Shown: positions 19,243 to 31,029, counted from the first letter of the stretch. The stretch is DNA of 64,000 nucleotides from Colwellia maritima (GCF_022669015.1 NZ_JAKKSL010000001.1:1656059-1720058); one strand, 5' to 3'. The notes: generated from the letters alone by a model not told the origin. A program made the numbers and translations.

Positions 19243-22200
19243 GTGAGCAAGTAGCTGAAGAAACCACATTTATTGAGCCGAAGTTTATTCACTTGCGTAT
19301 TCACAGTGATTATTCAATGTGTGATGGCTTAAATAAAGTAAAGCCTATTGTTGCCAAAGCTGCCGCATTAAAGATGCCGGCGCTTGCCTTAACAGACCAG
19401 ACTAACCTATGTGGTCTCGTTAAATATTATCATGCCACTCATGGTGCAGGAATTAAACCGATAATTGGTTGTGATTTTTGGATGCTGAGCGAAGAGCTTG
19501 GCGATGAACTTTCCCGTATTGTTGTGATAGCTACAGATAATGTGGGCTATAAAAACCTCACTGAATTAATTTCAAAAGCTTATATGCGTGGGCATATACA
19601 AAATAAAGCGGTCATTGACAAGCGATGGTTAGTTGAATTCAAACAAGGCTTATTGCTTTTATCGGGAGGCCGAGAAGGTGATATAGGTAAAGCATTAATA
19701 AAGGGGAATTCTACCCTTGTAGAGCAGATGGTTGGCTTTTATCAGCAACATTTTAATCAGTGTTTTTATCTTGAATTGATCAGAACAGGTAGAGCTGACG
19801 AAGAAAACTATTTACATCTAGCCGTTGACTTAGCTATTCAATATGAACTGCCCGTTGTTGCCACGAATGAGGTAATGTTTCTTTCACCTGATGATTTTGA
19901 CGCTCATGAAATTCGCGTTGCTATTCATGATGGCTACACCTTAGACGATAAACGCCGCCCTAAACGTTATAGCGAACAACAATATTTGCGCAGTGAAGAG
20001 GAAATGTGTGAATTATTTAGCGACATTCCTGAAGCTCTGGCAAACAGTGTAGAAATTGCTAAACGTTGTAATGTTACCGTCACGTTGGGGGAATATGTAT
20101 TACCAGATTTTCCAACAGATGGTTTAGAAATTAATGATTATTTTATAAAAGTGTCTGAAAAAGGCTTAGAAAAACGACTGGATCAATTATTTGATCGTCA
20201 AGCGGAAAACTTTGCCGAAATAAGAGCACCGTATGATGAACGACTAAAAATAGAATTAGAAGTTGTTAATAACATGGGATTTCCCGGTTATTTTTTAATT
20301 GTAATGGAGTTTATTCAGTGGAGTAAAGATAACAATATTCCCGTTGGTCCTGGTCGAGGCTCAGGTCTTTGGTTCCTTAATTGCTTATGCCTTAGATATT
20401 ACTGATCTTGATCCACTAGAGTTTGATTTACTTTTTGAACGCTTTTTAAATCCTGAACGTGTATCTATGCCTGATTTCGATATTGATTTCTGTATGGATA
20501 GGCGAGATGAGGTGATTGATCATGTCGCTGAGTTATATGGTCGTGATGCTGTGTCACAAATTATCACCTTTGGTACCATGGCGGCAAAAGCAGTAATTCG
20601 AGATGTTGGTCGTGTTTTAGGTCATCCTTACGGCTTTGTAGACAGAATCTCCAAGCTTATCCCGACAACGCCCGGTATGACTTTAGCTAAAGCGTTTGAA
20701 GAAGAGCCTAAGCTGCCTGAATTATATGCGCAAGATAGCGATGTAAAAGATCTTATTGATATGTGTCGCATACTGGAAGGCACTACAAGAAATGCGGGCA
20801 AGCATCTTTGGGGGGTTGTTATTTCACCCACAACTATTACCGATTTTGCGCCGCTTTACTGTGATGATGAAGGCAAAAATCCCGTCACACAGTTCGACAA
20901 AAATGATGTAGAAGATGCGGGGTTGGTTAAGTTTGACTTTCTTGGGCTAAGAACACTGACTATTTTGCAGTGGGCTATAGAAATGGCCGATGAAAAACTG
21001 CTAAAAGCGGGAAAAGATCCTATTGATATTTCCGCTATCCCGTTAGATGACAAGGATAGTTTTGATGTTTTATTAGCGTCAAAAACCACAGCTGTTTTTC
21101 AATTGGAATCAAGCGGTATGAAATCGCTGATTGATAAATTAAAGCCGGATTGTTTTGAAGATATCATCGCTTTAGTTGCTTTATTCCGTCCTGGACCTTT
21201 ACAGTCTGGGATGGTTGATAACTTTATAGAACGAAAGCATGGTCGAGAAGCGATAAGTTATCCCGATGAAACCTGGCAGCATATCGATTTAAAACCTGTA
21301 CTGGAACCAACGTACGGCATTATTCTTTATCAAGAACAGGTAATGCAAATCGCGCAAGTGTTAGCGGGTTACTCTCTTGGCGGTGCAGACATGCTGCGTC
21401 GAGCTATGGGTAAGAAAAAACCAGAAGAAATGGCTAAGCAGCGTGAGGGTTTCGAACAAGGCGCTAAAGATCGTGGTGTTGATGGCGAATTAGCGATTAA
21501 AATTTTTGATCTCGTGGAAAAATTTGCCGGTTATGGTTTTAATAAATCACATTCTGCTGCTTACGCTTTGGTGTCGTATCAAACTTTATGGATGAAAACG
21601 CATTTTCCTGCACCGTTTATGGCTGCGGTTATGTCTGCGGATATGGACAATACCGAGAAGATTGTGACCTTGGTTGATGAATGTAGCAATATGGGGATTG
21701 ATTTATTGCCCCCTGATGTTAATGCAGGTCAGTATAAATTTACGGTTAATGATAATAACCAAATTGTCTATGGTATAGGTGCAGTTAAAGGTGTTGGCGA
21801 AGGTCCAATTGAAGCGATTATTGCTGCGCGTCAAGCCGGTGGTCCTTTTACTGACTTATTTGACTTCTGTGCGCGTTTAGACTTAAAAAAAACGAATAAG
21901 CGAGTATTAGAAAAATTGGTTAAATCTGGTGCTATGGATGCACTTGGGCCCACCTATAAGTTAACAAGCGACGGCAAAGACTTACCCAATAGAGCTGTGT
22001 TGTTCGCAACCTTACCCGAAGCTATAAAAGCGGCAGAACAACACGCTAAAGCTGAATCGTTAGGGCAAAATGACCTGTTTGGTTTGATCAATGATGAACA
22101 AACAGATTCCCGTCAAAGTTTCAAAAATGTTAAAAAATGGCCTGAAGAAGTTTGGCTTGATGGTGAGAAAGAAACCTTGGGTTTATATCTTACCGGACAC

Positions 22201-22789
22201 CCCATTAATCGTTATTTAACCGAAATTAAAAAATATTCCACCTGACCGTTTAGTGGGTATGCAACCAACAGGACGAGATAAGCAAGCCGTAGCAGTTGGG
22301 TTAGTCATTGGTGTTCGTGTTATGGTGAATAAGCGTGGGCGTCGGCGGGCATTGGTAACACTTGATGATAAAAGTGCGCGTATGGATATACGTTTGTTTC
22401 CTGATGATTATGATAAATTTTCAGAGCTACTTGAAACTGATGCCATATTAGTCTGCAGCGGACAGGTCAGCTTTGATGATTACTCAGGAGGTAATACAAT
22501 GACCGCCCGAGATATCATGACAATTACTGACGCACGAGAAAATTATGTTACCTCATTAGATCTTCAGGTAAATAAAGGTATAATTGGCTGTGATTTTTTT
22601 GAACAATTTATCCACGTTTTAACACCGCATAAAGAAGGCACTTGTCCTGTTAGAGTTTTTTATCAACGAGAAGAAGCTCGCGGCATGTTAGAACTTGGAG
22701 TACAATGGCGGGTAACGCCAACTGATATGTTATTAAATGATTTAAAAGAATTATTAGGTGACGAAAGAGTCACTCTACAATTTAAATAA
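19239..22789 (+). CDS. dnaE: DNA polymerase III alpha subunit (two apparent frameshifts)
   Basis: Catalytic subunit of the replicative polymerase. PHP domain at the N-terminus ([16 protein letters not shown]), then the palm with [15 protein letters not shown], and a C-terminal OB domain. Faults: (1) 20367-20372, GPGRGSG followed by CTTTGGTTCC where GSGAGSL (GCTGGTTCC) is expected; (2) 22241-22246, CCACCTGACC, where CCACCAGCC would keep the frame. Correcting both gives about 1182 residues. A third, in-frame oddity lies at 20806-20811: the invariant GKHAGG reads GKHLWG (CTTTGG). A split dnaE is not viable as the only copy, so these are most likely errors. Confidence 0.94.
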
Positions 22790-22920
22790 CGCGGTTATTA
22801 ACAAACATATACAATATTTTAACTATATCAACGACAATAAGAATTAAAAATTAAGCATTATCGATTATAATATTGGTAATAAGAGAATATTAAGACCATT
22901 TTTTAGGTGCAAAGCAGCAT

Positions 22921-23877
22921 ATGTCATTAAATTTTTTAGATTTCGAACAACCTATTGCCGAGCTTGATGCAAAAATAGAAGAGCTTCAACTTGTGAATAC
23001 TGGTCAAGAGTTAGATCTTGATTTAGAGGATCAAATTACGCAGTTGCGCGAAAAAAATAAAGAGCAAACCAAGAAAATTTTTGCCAATTTAGACCCTTGG
23101 CAAACCGCGCGTGTTGCTCGTCACCCACAACGTCCTTATACGTTAGATTACTTACCACGAATTTTTACCGAGTTTGATGAATTAGGCGGCGATAGAGCTT
23201 ATGCTGATGATAGTGCTATTGTTGCGGGTACTGCGCGTTTAGACGGTAGAGCTGTGATGGTTATTGGCCATCAAAAAGGCCGTTCAACTAACGAAAAAGT
23301 TAAACGTAACTTTGGTATGCCACGCCCAGAAGGCTACCGAAAAGCATTGCGTTTAATGAGAATGGCTGAACGTTTCAACATGCCAATCATTACCTTTATA
23401 GATACGCCAGGCGCTTACCCTGGGATTGGTGCTGAAGAACGTGGCCAAAGTGAAGCTATAGCAACTAATTTAAAAGTAATGGCACGGTTAACGGTACCTG
23501 TTATCTGCACTGTTATTGGCGAAGGAGGTTCAGGCGGGGCGCTAGCCATTGGTGTTGGCGATCGAGTGAACATGCTTCAGTACTCTACCTATTCGGTAAT
23601 TTCTCCAGAAGGTTGTGCTTCAATTTTATGGAAAACAGCTGAAAAAGCATCAACGGCTGCAGAAGCGATGGGCATTACAGCACAACGTATTAAAGAATTA
23701 GGTCTGATAGACAGTATTGTTGAAGAACCATTAGGTGGAGCACATCGTGATGTCGATCAAATGGCCGCAATGTTAAAACAAGCGCTTAAAAGTGACCTAG
23801 CAGAATTAGATGTGTTTGATAAAGAGCAATTGATTGAAAAGCGTTATGATAAATTAATGTCTTTTGGTTATTGCTAA
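22921..23877 (+). CDS. accA: Acetyl-CoA carboxylase carboxyltransferase subunit alpha
   Basis: Together with AccD, transfers carboxyl from biotin to acetyl-CoA to make malonyl-CoA. The 318 residues match E. coli. Signatures: [69 protein letters not shown] and [13 protein letters not shown]. It follows dnaE, as in enterobacteria. Confidence 0.98.
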   Translation: MSLNFLDFEQPIAELDAKIEELQLVNTGQELDLDLEDQITQLREKNKEQTKKIFANLDPWQTARVARHPQRPYTLDYLPRIFTEFDELGGDRAYADDSAIVAGTARLDGRAVMVIGHQKGRSTNEKVKRNFGMPRPEGYRKALRLMRMAERFNMPIITFIDTPGAYPGIGAEERGQSEAIATNLKVMARLTVPVICTVIGEGGSGGALAIGVGDRVNMLQYSTYSVISPEGCASILWKTAEKASTAAEAMGITAQRIKELGLIDSIVEEPLGGAHRDVDQMAAMLKQALKSDLAELDVFDKEQLIEKRYDKLMSFGYC

Positions 23878-23991
23878 GAAGTATTATAGATTTACGTAGC
23901 GAGTTAGCTAGTTTTGATGTTTATCGAACTACCTATGAGTCTCGCTACTATTCATTTGAACTAACGTGTAAATTTACGCGTAATCGTAACT

Positions 23992-25339
23992 ATGCATCCT
24001 ATCGAGTCAACAGTACTTAACACAATCAGTAAATATCCAGATATGCCTCTGGTTATTGCTTACAGTGGTGGTGTTGACTCTCAAGTATTACTACATGCGA
24101 TAGCATCGTTAACGCAAAGATTTATCATTTCTAATCCTGTTACTGTCTGTCATGTTAATCATGGATTGAGCAAGAATGCGGCTGATTGGCAGGTATTTGC
24201 CGAGCAAGCTTGCTTAGCTTTGAAACTAAAGTTAAAAGTCTGTCAGGTTAACGTTCAAGCCCGGACCTCAACAATCATTAGAGGCATTAGCCCGTAATGC
24301 TAGGTATCAAGCTTTACAATCTATCAATACCTCACCCTCATTAATACTCACAGGGCATCATAGCGATGATCAAGCAGAAACATTTTTACTGGCGCTAAAA
24401 CGAGGATCAGGCCTAAAAGGTTTATCCGCAATGACAAGTGAAACTAAACAGGGCAAAGATGTATTACTGCGCCCACTGTTAAACATTACGCGTGCACAGA
24501 TTCTCGATTATGCTCAACAGTTGCAATTAAGTTGGGTAGAAGATGAGTCAAATACTGATATCTGTTTTGATCGAAATTTTTTGCGAAATGACATCATACC
24601 GTTACTAACCAATCGTTGGCCTAGTATTGTTAATACGATTAATCGTAGCAGTGACCATTGCCGTGAAGGTCAGTTGTTATTGGAGGAATTAGCTGCTGAC
24701 GATCTTAAGTTTTGCCAAAAGGATGGTAAAAACTTGTCTGTAGGATGTTTAAAGCAATTATCTCAAAGTCGATTCAATAACCTTATTCGTTATTTTTTAG
24801 CACAACACCAGTGTTTAATGCCAAGTACAGAACAATTAGTTCAACTTTACCTGCAACTTAACGCCGCCGATGATAAAACGCCAGTGGTTAAAGTAGGTGA
24901 TAACTACCTACGACGGTATAAAGGTGTTTTATATTTAACGCCTCAATTTGGGGATGTTAGTGACTGGCAGGTGGAGCTTGATTTATCTGATGATGAAAGT
25001 TTTATAGAATTACCAGATGATTTAGGTAAATTGAATATTGTAAAAGTCGTGCTTTATAACGATCAAAAAACGACACAAGGTATTATATTGCCGGGAAAAA
25101 TGCAAAAAGTGACATTGCGTTTTTCACATAACAATCCAAGTTGTTTACCTGACTATCGAAATCATTCTCGTAGTTTAAAAAAGGTACTGCAAGAGCTTAA
25201 TATACCAACGTGGCAACGTAAGCGCATTCCTTTTTTATATTACGATGATGAACTTGTTGCTGCGATTGGTTTTTTTGTTTGCCAAGCATATGTACTTCAG
25301 GAAAGTGAGCCCAGTTTACATATTACCTGGGCTTCTTAA
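23992..25339 (+). CDS. tilS: tRNA(Ile)-lysidine synthase TilS (one apparent frameshift)
   Basis: Converts C34 of the CAU-anticodon tRNA-Ile to lysidine; essential. PP-loop SGGVDS at residues 25-30, then GHHSDDQAETFLLALKRGSG, VEDESN and C-terminal TilS domains. The frame breaks at 24259-24264 (CAA-GCCCGGA-CCT): one extra base relative to CAA-GCN-GGA-CCT. Correction gives about 448 residues with continuous homology (VNVQAGPQQSLEALARNARYQ). Probably intact in the cell. Confidence 0.92.
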
Positions 25340-25388
25340 ATCATCTGTTTTAAGTTGCAAGAAAACAAAAGAACTTGAAGTTTAACTG

Positions 25389-26613
25389 CTATTTTGTGAT
25401 GTGATGTGAAGCCGCAGCGGAAAATACCACATCAGTAGAGCTGTTCAGTGCAGTTTCGGCTGAATCTTGGATTACTCCAATAATAAAACCAATAGCCACC
25501 ACTTGCATCGCAATATCATTTTCAATGCCAAATAAGCCACAAGCTAATGGTATTAATAATAGTGAACCACCAAACAACCCCAGATGCGCCACAAGCTGAA
25601 ATGGAGGCGACAATTGACAGTAATATTGCGGTACCAAAATCAACTTCAATGTGTAAACTATTTGCCGCTGCGAGAGATAATACGGTTATTGTTATTGCTG
25701 CTCCGGCCATATTAATTGTTGCGCCGAGGGGGATAGAAACTGAATAGGTATCTTCATGTAAATCTAACTTTTTACACAGTGCCATATTCACTGGAATATT
25801 TGCAGCGGAGCTACGAGTAAAAAATGCGGTGATTCCTGATTCACGTAGACAAGTGAAGATTAAAGGGTAGGGGTTTGTCTTCATTATTATAAATACTATT
25901 AATGGATTGACGACAAGGGCAATAATTAGCATAGCACTTAATAACACAAAAACTAGATGGCTATATTCAGCTAGAGCTGTAAATCCAGTTGTAGCAAGTG
26001 TATTAGCGACTAAACCAAAAATACCAACTGGCGCAAAGCGAATAACCAAACGAACAATGCTCGAAATTGCTTCACTAAAATCATGAAGAGTAGTCTTTGT
26101 TTGTTCATTAGCATGTTTAAGTGAAAAACCTAAACCAAGCCCCCACGCTAATAGAGCAATGAAATTGCCATTAGCAATGGCGCTAATTGGGTTCTCTACC
26201 ACTTTAAACGCTAATGTAGCTAGTACTTCACTCAATCCTTGTGGTGGGTTAGCACTTGCGGCTATATCTAATGTTAGAGAGGTTGGAAAGATAAAGCTTA
26301 AAACCACCGCAACAAAAGCGGCACAAAGCGTACCCAGTAAATATAATCCTACAATGGGTTTTAATTTAGCGTCACTGTTTGTTTTTTGATTGGCGATACT
26401 TGCAGCAACCAAGACTAATACTAAAATGGGTGCTACTGCTTTCAGCGCGGAAACAAACAAACTGCCCAGTATTGAAAACGACTTTGCGATGTCAGGGGAT
26501 ATAGTCGCGACTAGCGTGGCAAGTATAATGGCAACAATTATTTGCGATACTAAGCCTATAGATTTTAATTTATTGATAAGTGAACGATTAGAGATTGATG
26601 ATTCAGCCGTCAT
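25389..26613 (-). CDS. sstT: Serine/threonine:Na+ symporter SstT (one apparent frameshift)
   Basis: An inner-membrane symporter of the dicarboxylate/amino acid:cation (DAACS) family with about eight membrane segments and two hairpins. The motifs [16 protein letters not shown] and [16 protein letters not shown] are typical of SstT. The frame breaks at 25570-25575: on the coding strand GTTGTTTGGTGG appears where [12 protein letters not shown] requires GTTGCTGGTGG. Corrected length is about 407 residues. Function is assigned by family; substrate specificity is inferred. Confidence 0.88.
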
Positions 26614-26670
26614 ACTAAGCCTTTTTATTATATTATAGGCAGAGTTTTTAACATTGCTGTGAATGTTTGT

Positions 26671-27597
26671 CTAGTGATTAACGCTACAGGGAGTTGGTTG
26701 TTTATTAATTATAACTTTATTACGACCAGTATTTTTAGCTTGATAGAGTGCTTTGTCAGCATCAGTGATAGATGTTTTAATTGTTTTACCTTCATTAAAT
26801 GAAGCAATACCAAAAGAGCAGGTTATATTAATAACATGATTTTCTGATGTGACAAAAAGTTCATGCTGAATTAATTTACGTAATTTTTCTGTAATCATAT
26901 AGGTTGTTTGACAATCTATATCAGGAAAATAAATAATAAACTCTTCACCGCCATAGCGAGCAACAAAATCAAAATTTCTAATATTTAATGTCAGTAAATC
27001 AGCAAACTTTTTCAATATCTCATCGCCTGTGCTATGACCATATTTATCGTTAATAGATTTGAAAAAATCAATATCAAGCATAGCGATACAACTTTGATAC
27101 GATTTACGTTGCAATCGACTTAACTCTCGTTCCAAAAACATCTCTAATGCATGCCGGTTTGGTAATTGTGTTAAATGATCGGTATTTCTAAATGCCGCTA
27201 GATTTGAATGTAAGAAACTTTTAATTTCTTTTAAAAATAACTCTTCAATTTGTTTAAATTCTAAGTAGGTAGATTTAGCCGGTTTGCCGTGTTCATTAAA
27301 TTCATTTATGAGGTTACAAACAACAAGATGAAGTTTCTTGTGTCTTATACCCAAATTAATAAAATCAATGTGTTCACAAATATCAATATTGTCAACACTA
27401 TAATACCATCTCCCGAAATTACACAAATAGTGTGGTTTATCACAACAACAAAATGAGGATAAGTTTTGATGATCACAAACCATTGCGTAGTTTAAATCGC
27501 TGAGCCATTGCAAATGGTCATCAAAAGCGCGTTTTAGGGCTTGGGTGAGTTTGTCAAAGTCTGTTTGGCTAAGTGCTAATTGTAACTCAGGTTTCAC
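26671..27597 (-). CDS. Diguanylate cyclase with N-terminal CZB zinc-sensing-type domain
   Basis: Makes cyclic di-GMP from two GTP. The C-terminal half (about residues 140-300) is a GGDEF domain with the active site YGGEEF, LTQLPNRHALEMFLERE and DIDFFKSINDKYGHSTGD. The N-terminal part resembles the chemoreceptor zinc-binding (CZB) domain: a conserved CNFGRWYYS segment with flanking His residues. This is the layout of E. coli DgcZ, whose activity is inhibited by zinc. No membrane segment is seen, so it is cytoplasmic. It could feed the c-di-GMP control expected for the adhesin at 54944, but no linkage is shown. Confidence 0.82.
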   Translation of the reverse strand: MKPELQLALSQTDFDKLTQALKRAFDDHLQWLSDLNYAMVCDHQNLSSFCCCDKPHYLCNFGRWYYSVDNIDICEHIDFINLGIRHKKLHLVVCNLINEFNEHGKPAKSTYLEFKQIEELFLKEIKSFLHSNLAAFRNTDHLTQLPNRHALEMFLERELSRLQRKSYQSCIAMLDIDFFKSINDKYGHSTGDEILKKFADLLTLNIRNFDFVARYGGEEFIIYFPDIDCQTTYMITEKLRKLIQHELFVTSENHVINITCSFGIASFNEGKTIKTSITDADKALYQAKNTGRNKVIINKQPTPCSVNH

Positions 27598-27777
27598 AAT
27601 ATAATATTAACTCCACTTTATTGGTTTGCCTAGAATAACAAAGAAACAGAGTGAATAATAAGCCATATTTGATTAAACACAGTGATTTATATCAAATTAT
27701 TTTAATTATTGCCCTACTTTAAGGTATAATTGAAGCACTAAATTTGTACCCAAATAAGATTAATATTAGGAACCAAT

Positions 27778-28347
27778 ATGCCTAGCAAACAAGCATTAAT
27801 TCAACGGAGCAATAATAGCTGCGAACTTTGTACCTCAACTGACAATTTAGTCGTTTATCCCGTACCGCCGACAAGTGATTTAAGTGCGCAGCAATCTATT
27901 TATATTTGCCAAACTTGTCAAAGTCAAATTGACGGTGAAAGTGAGCCGGATTTAAATCACTGGCGTTGTCTTAATGATAGTATGTGGAATCAAGAACCGG
28001 CAGTACAAGTTATGTCATACCGTATGCTGCATAAGTTGTCGTCAGAAAGTTGGGCTCAAGATGCGCTTGATATGATTTATATGGAAGATGACGTAAAAAC
28101 GTGGGCTGAGCAAGGGATAGCTGCTGAGCAGCGAGAAGGTCCTACCCGTGATAGTAATGGTGCTGAATTACAAGACGGTGATGATGTAACCTTAATTAAA
28201 GATTTAAAAGTTAAGGGCGCCAATTTTACAGCCAAACAGGGTACGTTGGTGCGAGGTATCACCTTAACCGATAACCCTGAGCATATTGAAGGTAAAGTCA
28301 ATGGTACGCGCATTGTACTTGTTGCTGCTTATTTGAAAAAGGCTTAA
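27778..28347 (+). CDS. phnA: PhnA-domain protein
   Basis: The 189 residues start with a zinc-ribbon-like region carrying two CXXC pairs (CELCTS and CQTCQ), and end with the PhnA core (DSNGAELQDGDDVTLIKDLKVKG, KQGTLVRGI, IEGKVNGTRIVL). E. coli PhnA/YjdM has about 111 residues, so this is a longer form with a central helical insert. Despite its name, a direct role in phosphonate use is not established. A good Shine-Dalgarno (AGGAACC) precedes the ATG. Confidence 0.85.
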   Translation: MPSKQALIQRSNNSCELCTSTDNLVVYPVPPTSDLSAQQSIYICQTCQSQIDGESEPDLNHWRCLNDSMWNQEPAVQVMSYRMLHKLSSESWAQDALDMIYMEDDVKTWAEQGIAAEQREGPTRDSNGAELQDGDDVTLIKDLKVKGANFTAKQGTLVRGITLTDNPEHIEGKVNGTRIVLVAAYLKKA

Positions 28348-28411
28348 CGAATTAGCTAAAGAACACTCACATCAATTTATATTATGATTATGGAATATAA
28401 ATTGATGTTTG

Positions 28412-29217
28412 TTAAGTTGGTGTTATTTTTTGAACTGATGACACCTTCACATTTTGGCCCCATAATTTATTTATAGATTCCGCAGCCTGTGCCGAATTTC
28501 CGCTAACCCAGAACTCAACAATACCCTTTATGTTCTCTGTATTTTCTAAATTATTGCTCTGTAGCTTATTCTTTACTTCTTTTGCGACAGGAATTGCTGT
28601 GTCAATAATATTAACGTTAAGACCTGCAATATTTTCAATCGTAGTTTTCAGAAATGAAAAGTGAGTACAGCCGAGCACTATTTGGTCACAATTTTGCGAT
28701 AATAGTGGTTGGATGTATTGTTCAGCCGTTGTGTGAGCTTGCTCACTATTGTGATTTAGGCTCTCTACTAAAGTGACAAATTTAGGGCAAGCTTTAGTTC
28801 TTATGCTCACTTTTTCACCATATTTGTCACAGAGGTTCTGAAAAGACCTACTTGCAATTGTTTGTTCCGTTGCTAATACGCCAATAATGCCCGATTTGCT
28901 TTGTAAAGCTGCAGGTTTTATATCGGTTCAACTCCTATAATTGGAATGGAAGTTTCAGCCCGTAAATTACTTATTGAATTAACGGTAGCCGTATTGCAAG
29001 CAACAACAACAAGCTTACAATTCTGACTAATAAGAAATTTTACAATTTCTTTTGAGCGTTTTTCGATTATTTCTGTGGATTTATTTCCATAGGGAGAAAA
29101 CTCAATATCCGCAAAATAAACTAAGTTTTCTTCAGGAAGCAGTTCATTGATTGCCTCGGCGATAGAAAGCCCTCCTACGCCCGAATCAAATATGCCGATT
29201 GATTTATGTCTTTCCAT
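28412..29217 (-). CDS. murI: Glutamate racemase MurI (one apparent frameshift)
   Basis: Supplies D-glutamate for peptidoglycan. IGIFDSGVGGLSIAEAI at the N-terminus, the first catalytic cysteine in VVACNTATVNS, and the second in VLGCTHF. The frame is lost at 28922-28926: GTTGAACC is followed by GATATAAAACC, where GVEPAIKPAAL needs CCN-GCN-ATA. One base is missing. Corrected length is about 268 residues. CCAGC at this point would satisfy the protein. Being essential in most bacteria, it is presumably functional. Confidence 0.9.
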
Positions 29218-29296
29218 CTTAAGGTAACGTCGCTAACAAGTATTGTTTAAGTTTATAATCCCAAAAACGTTTAGTTTTTAAAATACACATTTTAAT

Positions 29297-29756
29297 TTAT
29301 AACCAACGTCTTACTTTTTTGCAGTACGCTTGGTAATGATTAGGGAAAAGTTTGTTGAGCATTTCTTCTTCAGGAATAATTTGATATTTAGTTATGTACC
29401 GGATGAATAGCGGTATAATAATCAAACATACATAGTTTTGTAAGTAGACAGCTAAAGCCAACAAAGTAATGATTAATGCTAAGTACATAGGGTTTCGAGA
29501 ATAAGCAAAAACACCACTGTCAACTACAGTACGGGTTTTTTCTGGTGTGTGAGGGTGAAAGGTGGTTTGGTGTTTATGAAAATCATAAAGTGCTAACAAC
29601 CCAATAACACTTCCTACGATAACGAAGACAATACTGATAACTAAGTGATGTGTTATATATAGGTTATATTGAGGGAAGCGGGTTGCTAGAGCAAACATTA
29701 ATCCTGCAGCAATTAACAATTGTCTTTGGTGGGATAACTTTCAATTCTAAATTCAT
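29297..29756 (-). CDS. Isoprenylcysteine carboxyl methyltransferase-like membrane protein (one apparent frameshift)
   Basis: A small membrane protein of the ICMT/phospholipid methyltransferase-like family: about four hydrophobic segments, with the signature SGVFAYSRNPMYLALI, then EEEMLNKLFPNHYQAYCKKVRRWL at the C-terminus. The true start is ATG at 29756 (MNLELKVIPP). The frame breaks at 29724-29729, where the coding strand reads CCACCAAAGACAATTG instead of CCA-GCN-CAA-TTG. Correction gives about 152 residues. The natural substrate is unknown. Confidence 0.72.
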
Positions 29757-29843
29757 TTTATGCCACAATGATGATCACTATCTCAATTTCTTTACCAACT
29801 GTGGGCTTGAGCTAGTGATTGTTTTCTAACAGTTAATGATATA

Positions 29844-30287
29844 TTAAAGGTTGGCTTTTCTATAAGTTTCACAAGCTATCTTATCTTCACACTCACCATA
29901 CAGATATAAGCTATGGTTTGTTAAGGTGATTTTGTGAGATTCAGCGATATCTTTTTGTCTTTGTTCTATCACGTTATCTTCAAATTCCACAACTTTGCCA
30001 CACTGTAAGCACACTAAGTGGTCATGGTGTTGCTTATGAGACAATTCAAAAACAGACTTACCACCTTCAAAATGATGGCGTGTAACAATACCTGCATCGT
30101 CAAATTGGTTAAGCACACGGTATACAGTAGCTAAGCCAATTTCTTCATGCTGCTCAAGTAATATTTTATAAACATCCTCTGCACTAATATGTTGATTATT
30201 TGGGTTTTGTAGGATGGTTAAAATTTTAATACGAGGCAGGGTGATTTTTAATCCGGCTCTTTTTAGTTCTTCATTTTGATCTGCCAT
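29844..30287 (-). CDS. fur: Ferric uptake regulator
   Basis: Iron-responsive transcriptional repressor. The 147 residues have the winged-helix part (LKRAGLKITLPRIKILTIL, EIGLATVYRVLNQF) and the metal-binding part with HHDHLVCLQCGKVVEF. It lies downstream of fldA on the same strand, the E. coli order, separated by a terminator-like hairpin. Confidence 0.97.
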   Translation of the reverse strand: MADQNEELKRAGLKITLPRIKILTILQNPNNQHISAEDVYKILLEQHEEIGLATVYRVLNQFDDAGIVTRHHFEGGKSVFELSHKQHHDHLVCLQCGKVVEFEDNVIEQRQKDIAESHKITLTNHSLYLYGECEDKIACETYRKANL

Positions 30288-30401
30288 GTAATTAATTTCT
30301 CTAATTAAGGTAATAGGAATAAAAATAAAAGTATAGGGTGTTATTAAGTTTGGTGAAAGGGTTAGTTTGGCTAATTGCTATTTTTTTTGCTTTTAAATGA
30401 T

Positions 30402-30424
30402 AAAAGCTCATTAAATGAGCTTTT
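30402..30424 (-). terminator. Terminator hairpin after fldA
   Basis: A near-perfect palindrome, AAAAGCTCATT / AATGAGCTTTT, has a minimal loop and T/A tracts on both sides, so it could terminate in either direction. It lies between fldA and fur and should separate most fldA transcripts from fur. Confidence 0.7.
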
Positions 30425-30467
30425 GATAGAGGTAAATAACTTTAATATTATGGGGGGTAAGATTATT

Positions 30468-30992
30468 TTATGCTAGATCAGCTAAACACATTTCATCATT
30501 AAGTTGATTTACCCACTTGGTAACACGCTCTTCGGTTAATTCAGATTGCCTGTCTTCATCAATACACAGACCGATAAAGGTATTTTCATCAATTAACGCT
30601 TTAGAGGCTTCGAACTCATAACCTTCAGTTGGCCAATTACCAACAACTATTGCCCCTTTGCTTTCAACGATATCACGTAGCGGTTCCATGGCGTCACAAA
30701 AATATTCAGCATAATCTTCTTGATCACCTAAACCAAAAATAGCCACTAATTTATCAGTGAAGTCGATTTCTTCAAGTTCAGGTAAAAAATCATCCCAGTC
30801 ACACTGATTTTCGCCATAATACCATGTTGGAATACCTAAAATGAGTAAATCGAATTCAGCGATATCTTCTTTTGTGCTTTTTGCGATGTCTTTTACATCA
30901 ATCATTTTTTTGCCGAGTTTTTTCTGAATCATTTTACTTACAGCTTCAGTATTACCAGTATCACTACCAAAAAATAAACCTACGATTGCCAT
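30468..30992 (-). CDS. fldA: Flavodoxin I
   Basis: Small FMN electron carrier. The 174 residues have the phosphate-binding loop FFGSDTGNTEAV at the N-terminus, and aromatic FMN-stacking regions PTWYYGENQCDWDDF and FGLGDQEDYAEYFCDAM, typical of the long-chain flavodoxins. Its neighbours fur and ybfE are conserved. Confidence 0.97.
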   Translation of the reverse strand: MAIVGLFFGSDTGNTEAVSKMIQKKLGKKMIDVKDIAKSTKEDIAEFDLLILGIPTWYYGENQCDWDDFLPELEEIDFTDKLVAIFGLGDQEDYAEYFCDAMEPLRDIVESKGAIVVGNWPTEGYEFEASKALIDENTFIGLCIDEDRQSELTEERVTKWVNQLNDEMCLADLA

Positions 30993-31029
30993 GGGAATTT
31001 ACCTTATTACTTCAAATTTAGTATTAAAA

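Noticed and set aside
20344..20405. Programmed ribosomal frameshift in dnaE
   Set aside because: No slippery heptamer or stimulatory structure is evident, and the same local string breaks unrelated genes.
25400..25650. Separate small gene at the end of sstT
   Set aside because: It is the C-terminal part of SstT displaced by one base; the joined protein matches the family length.
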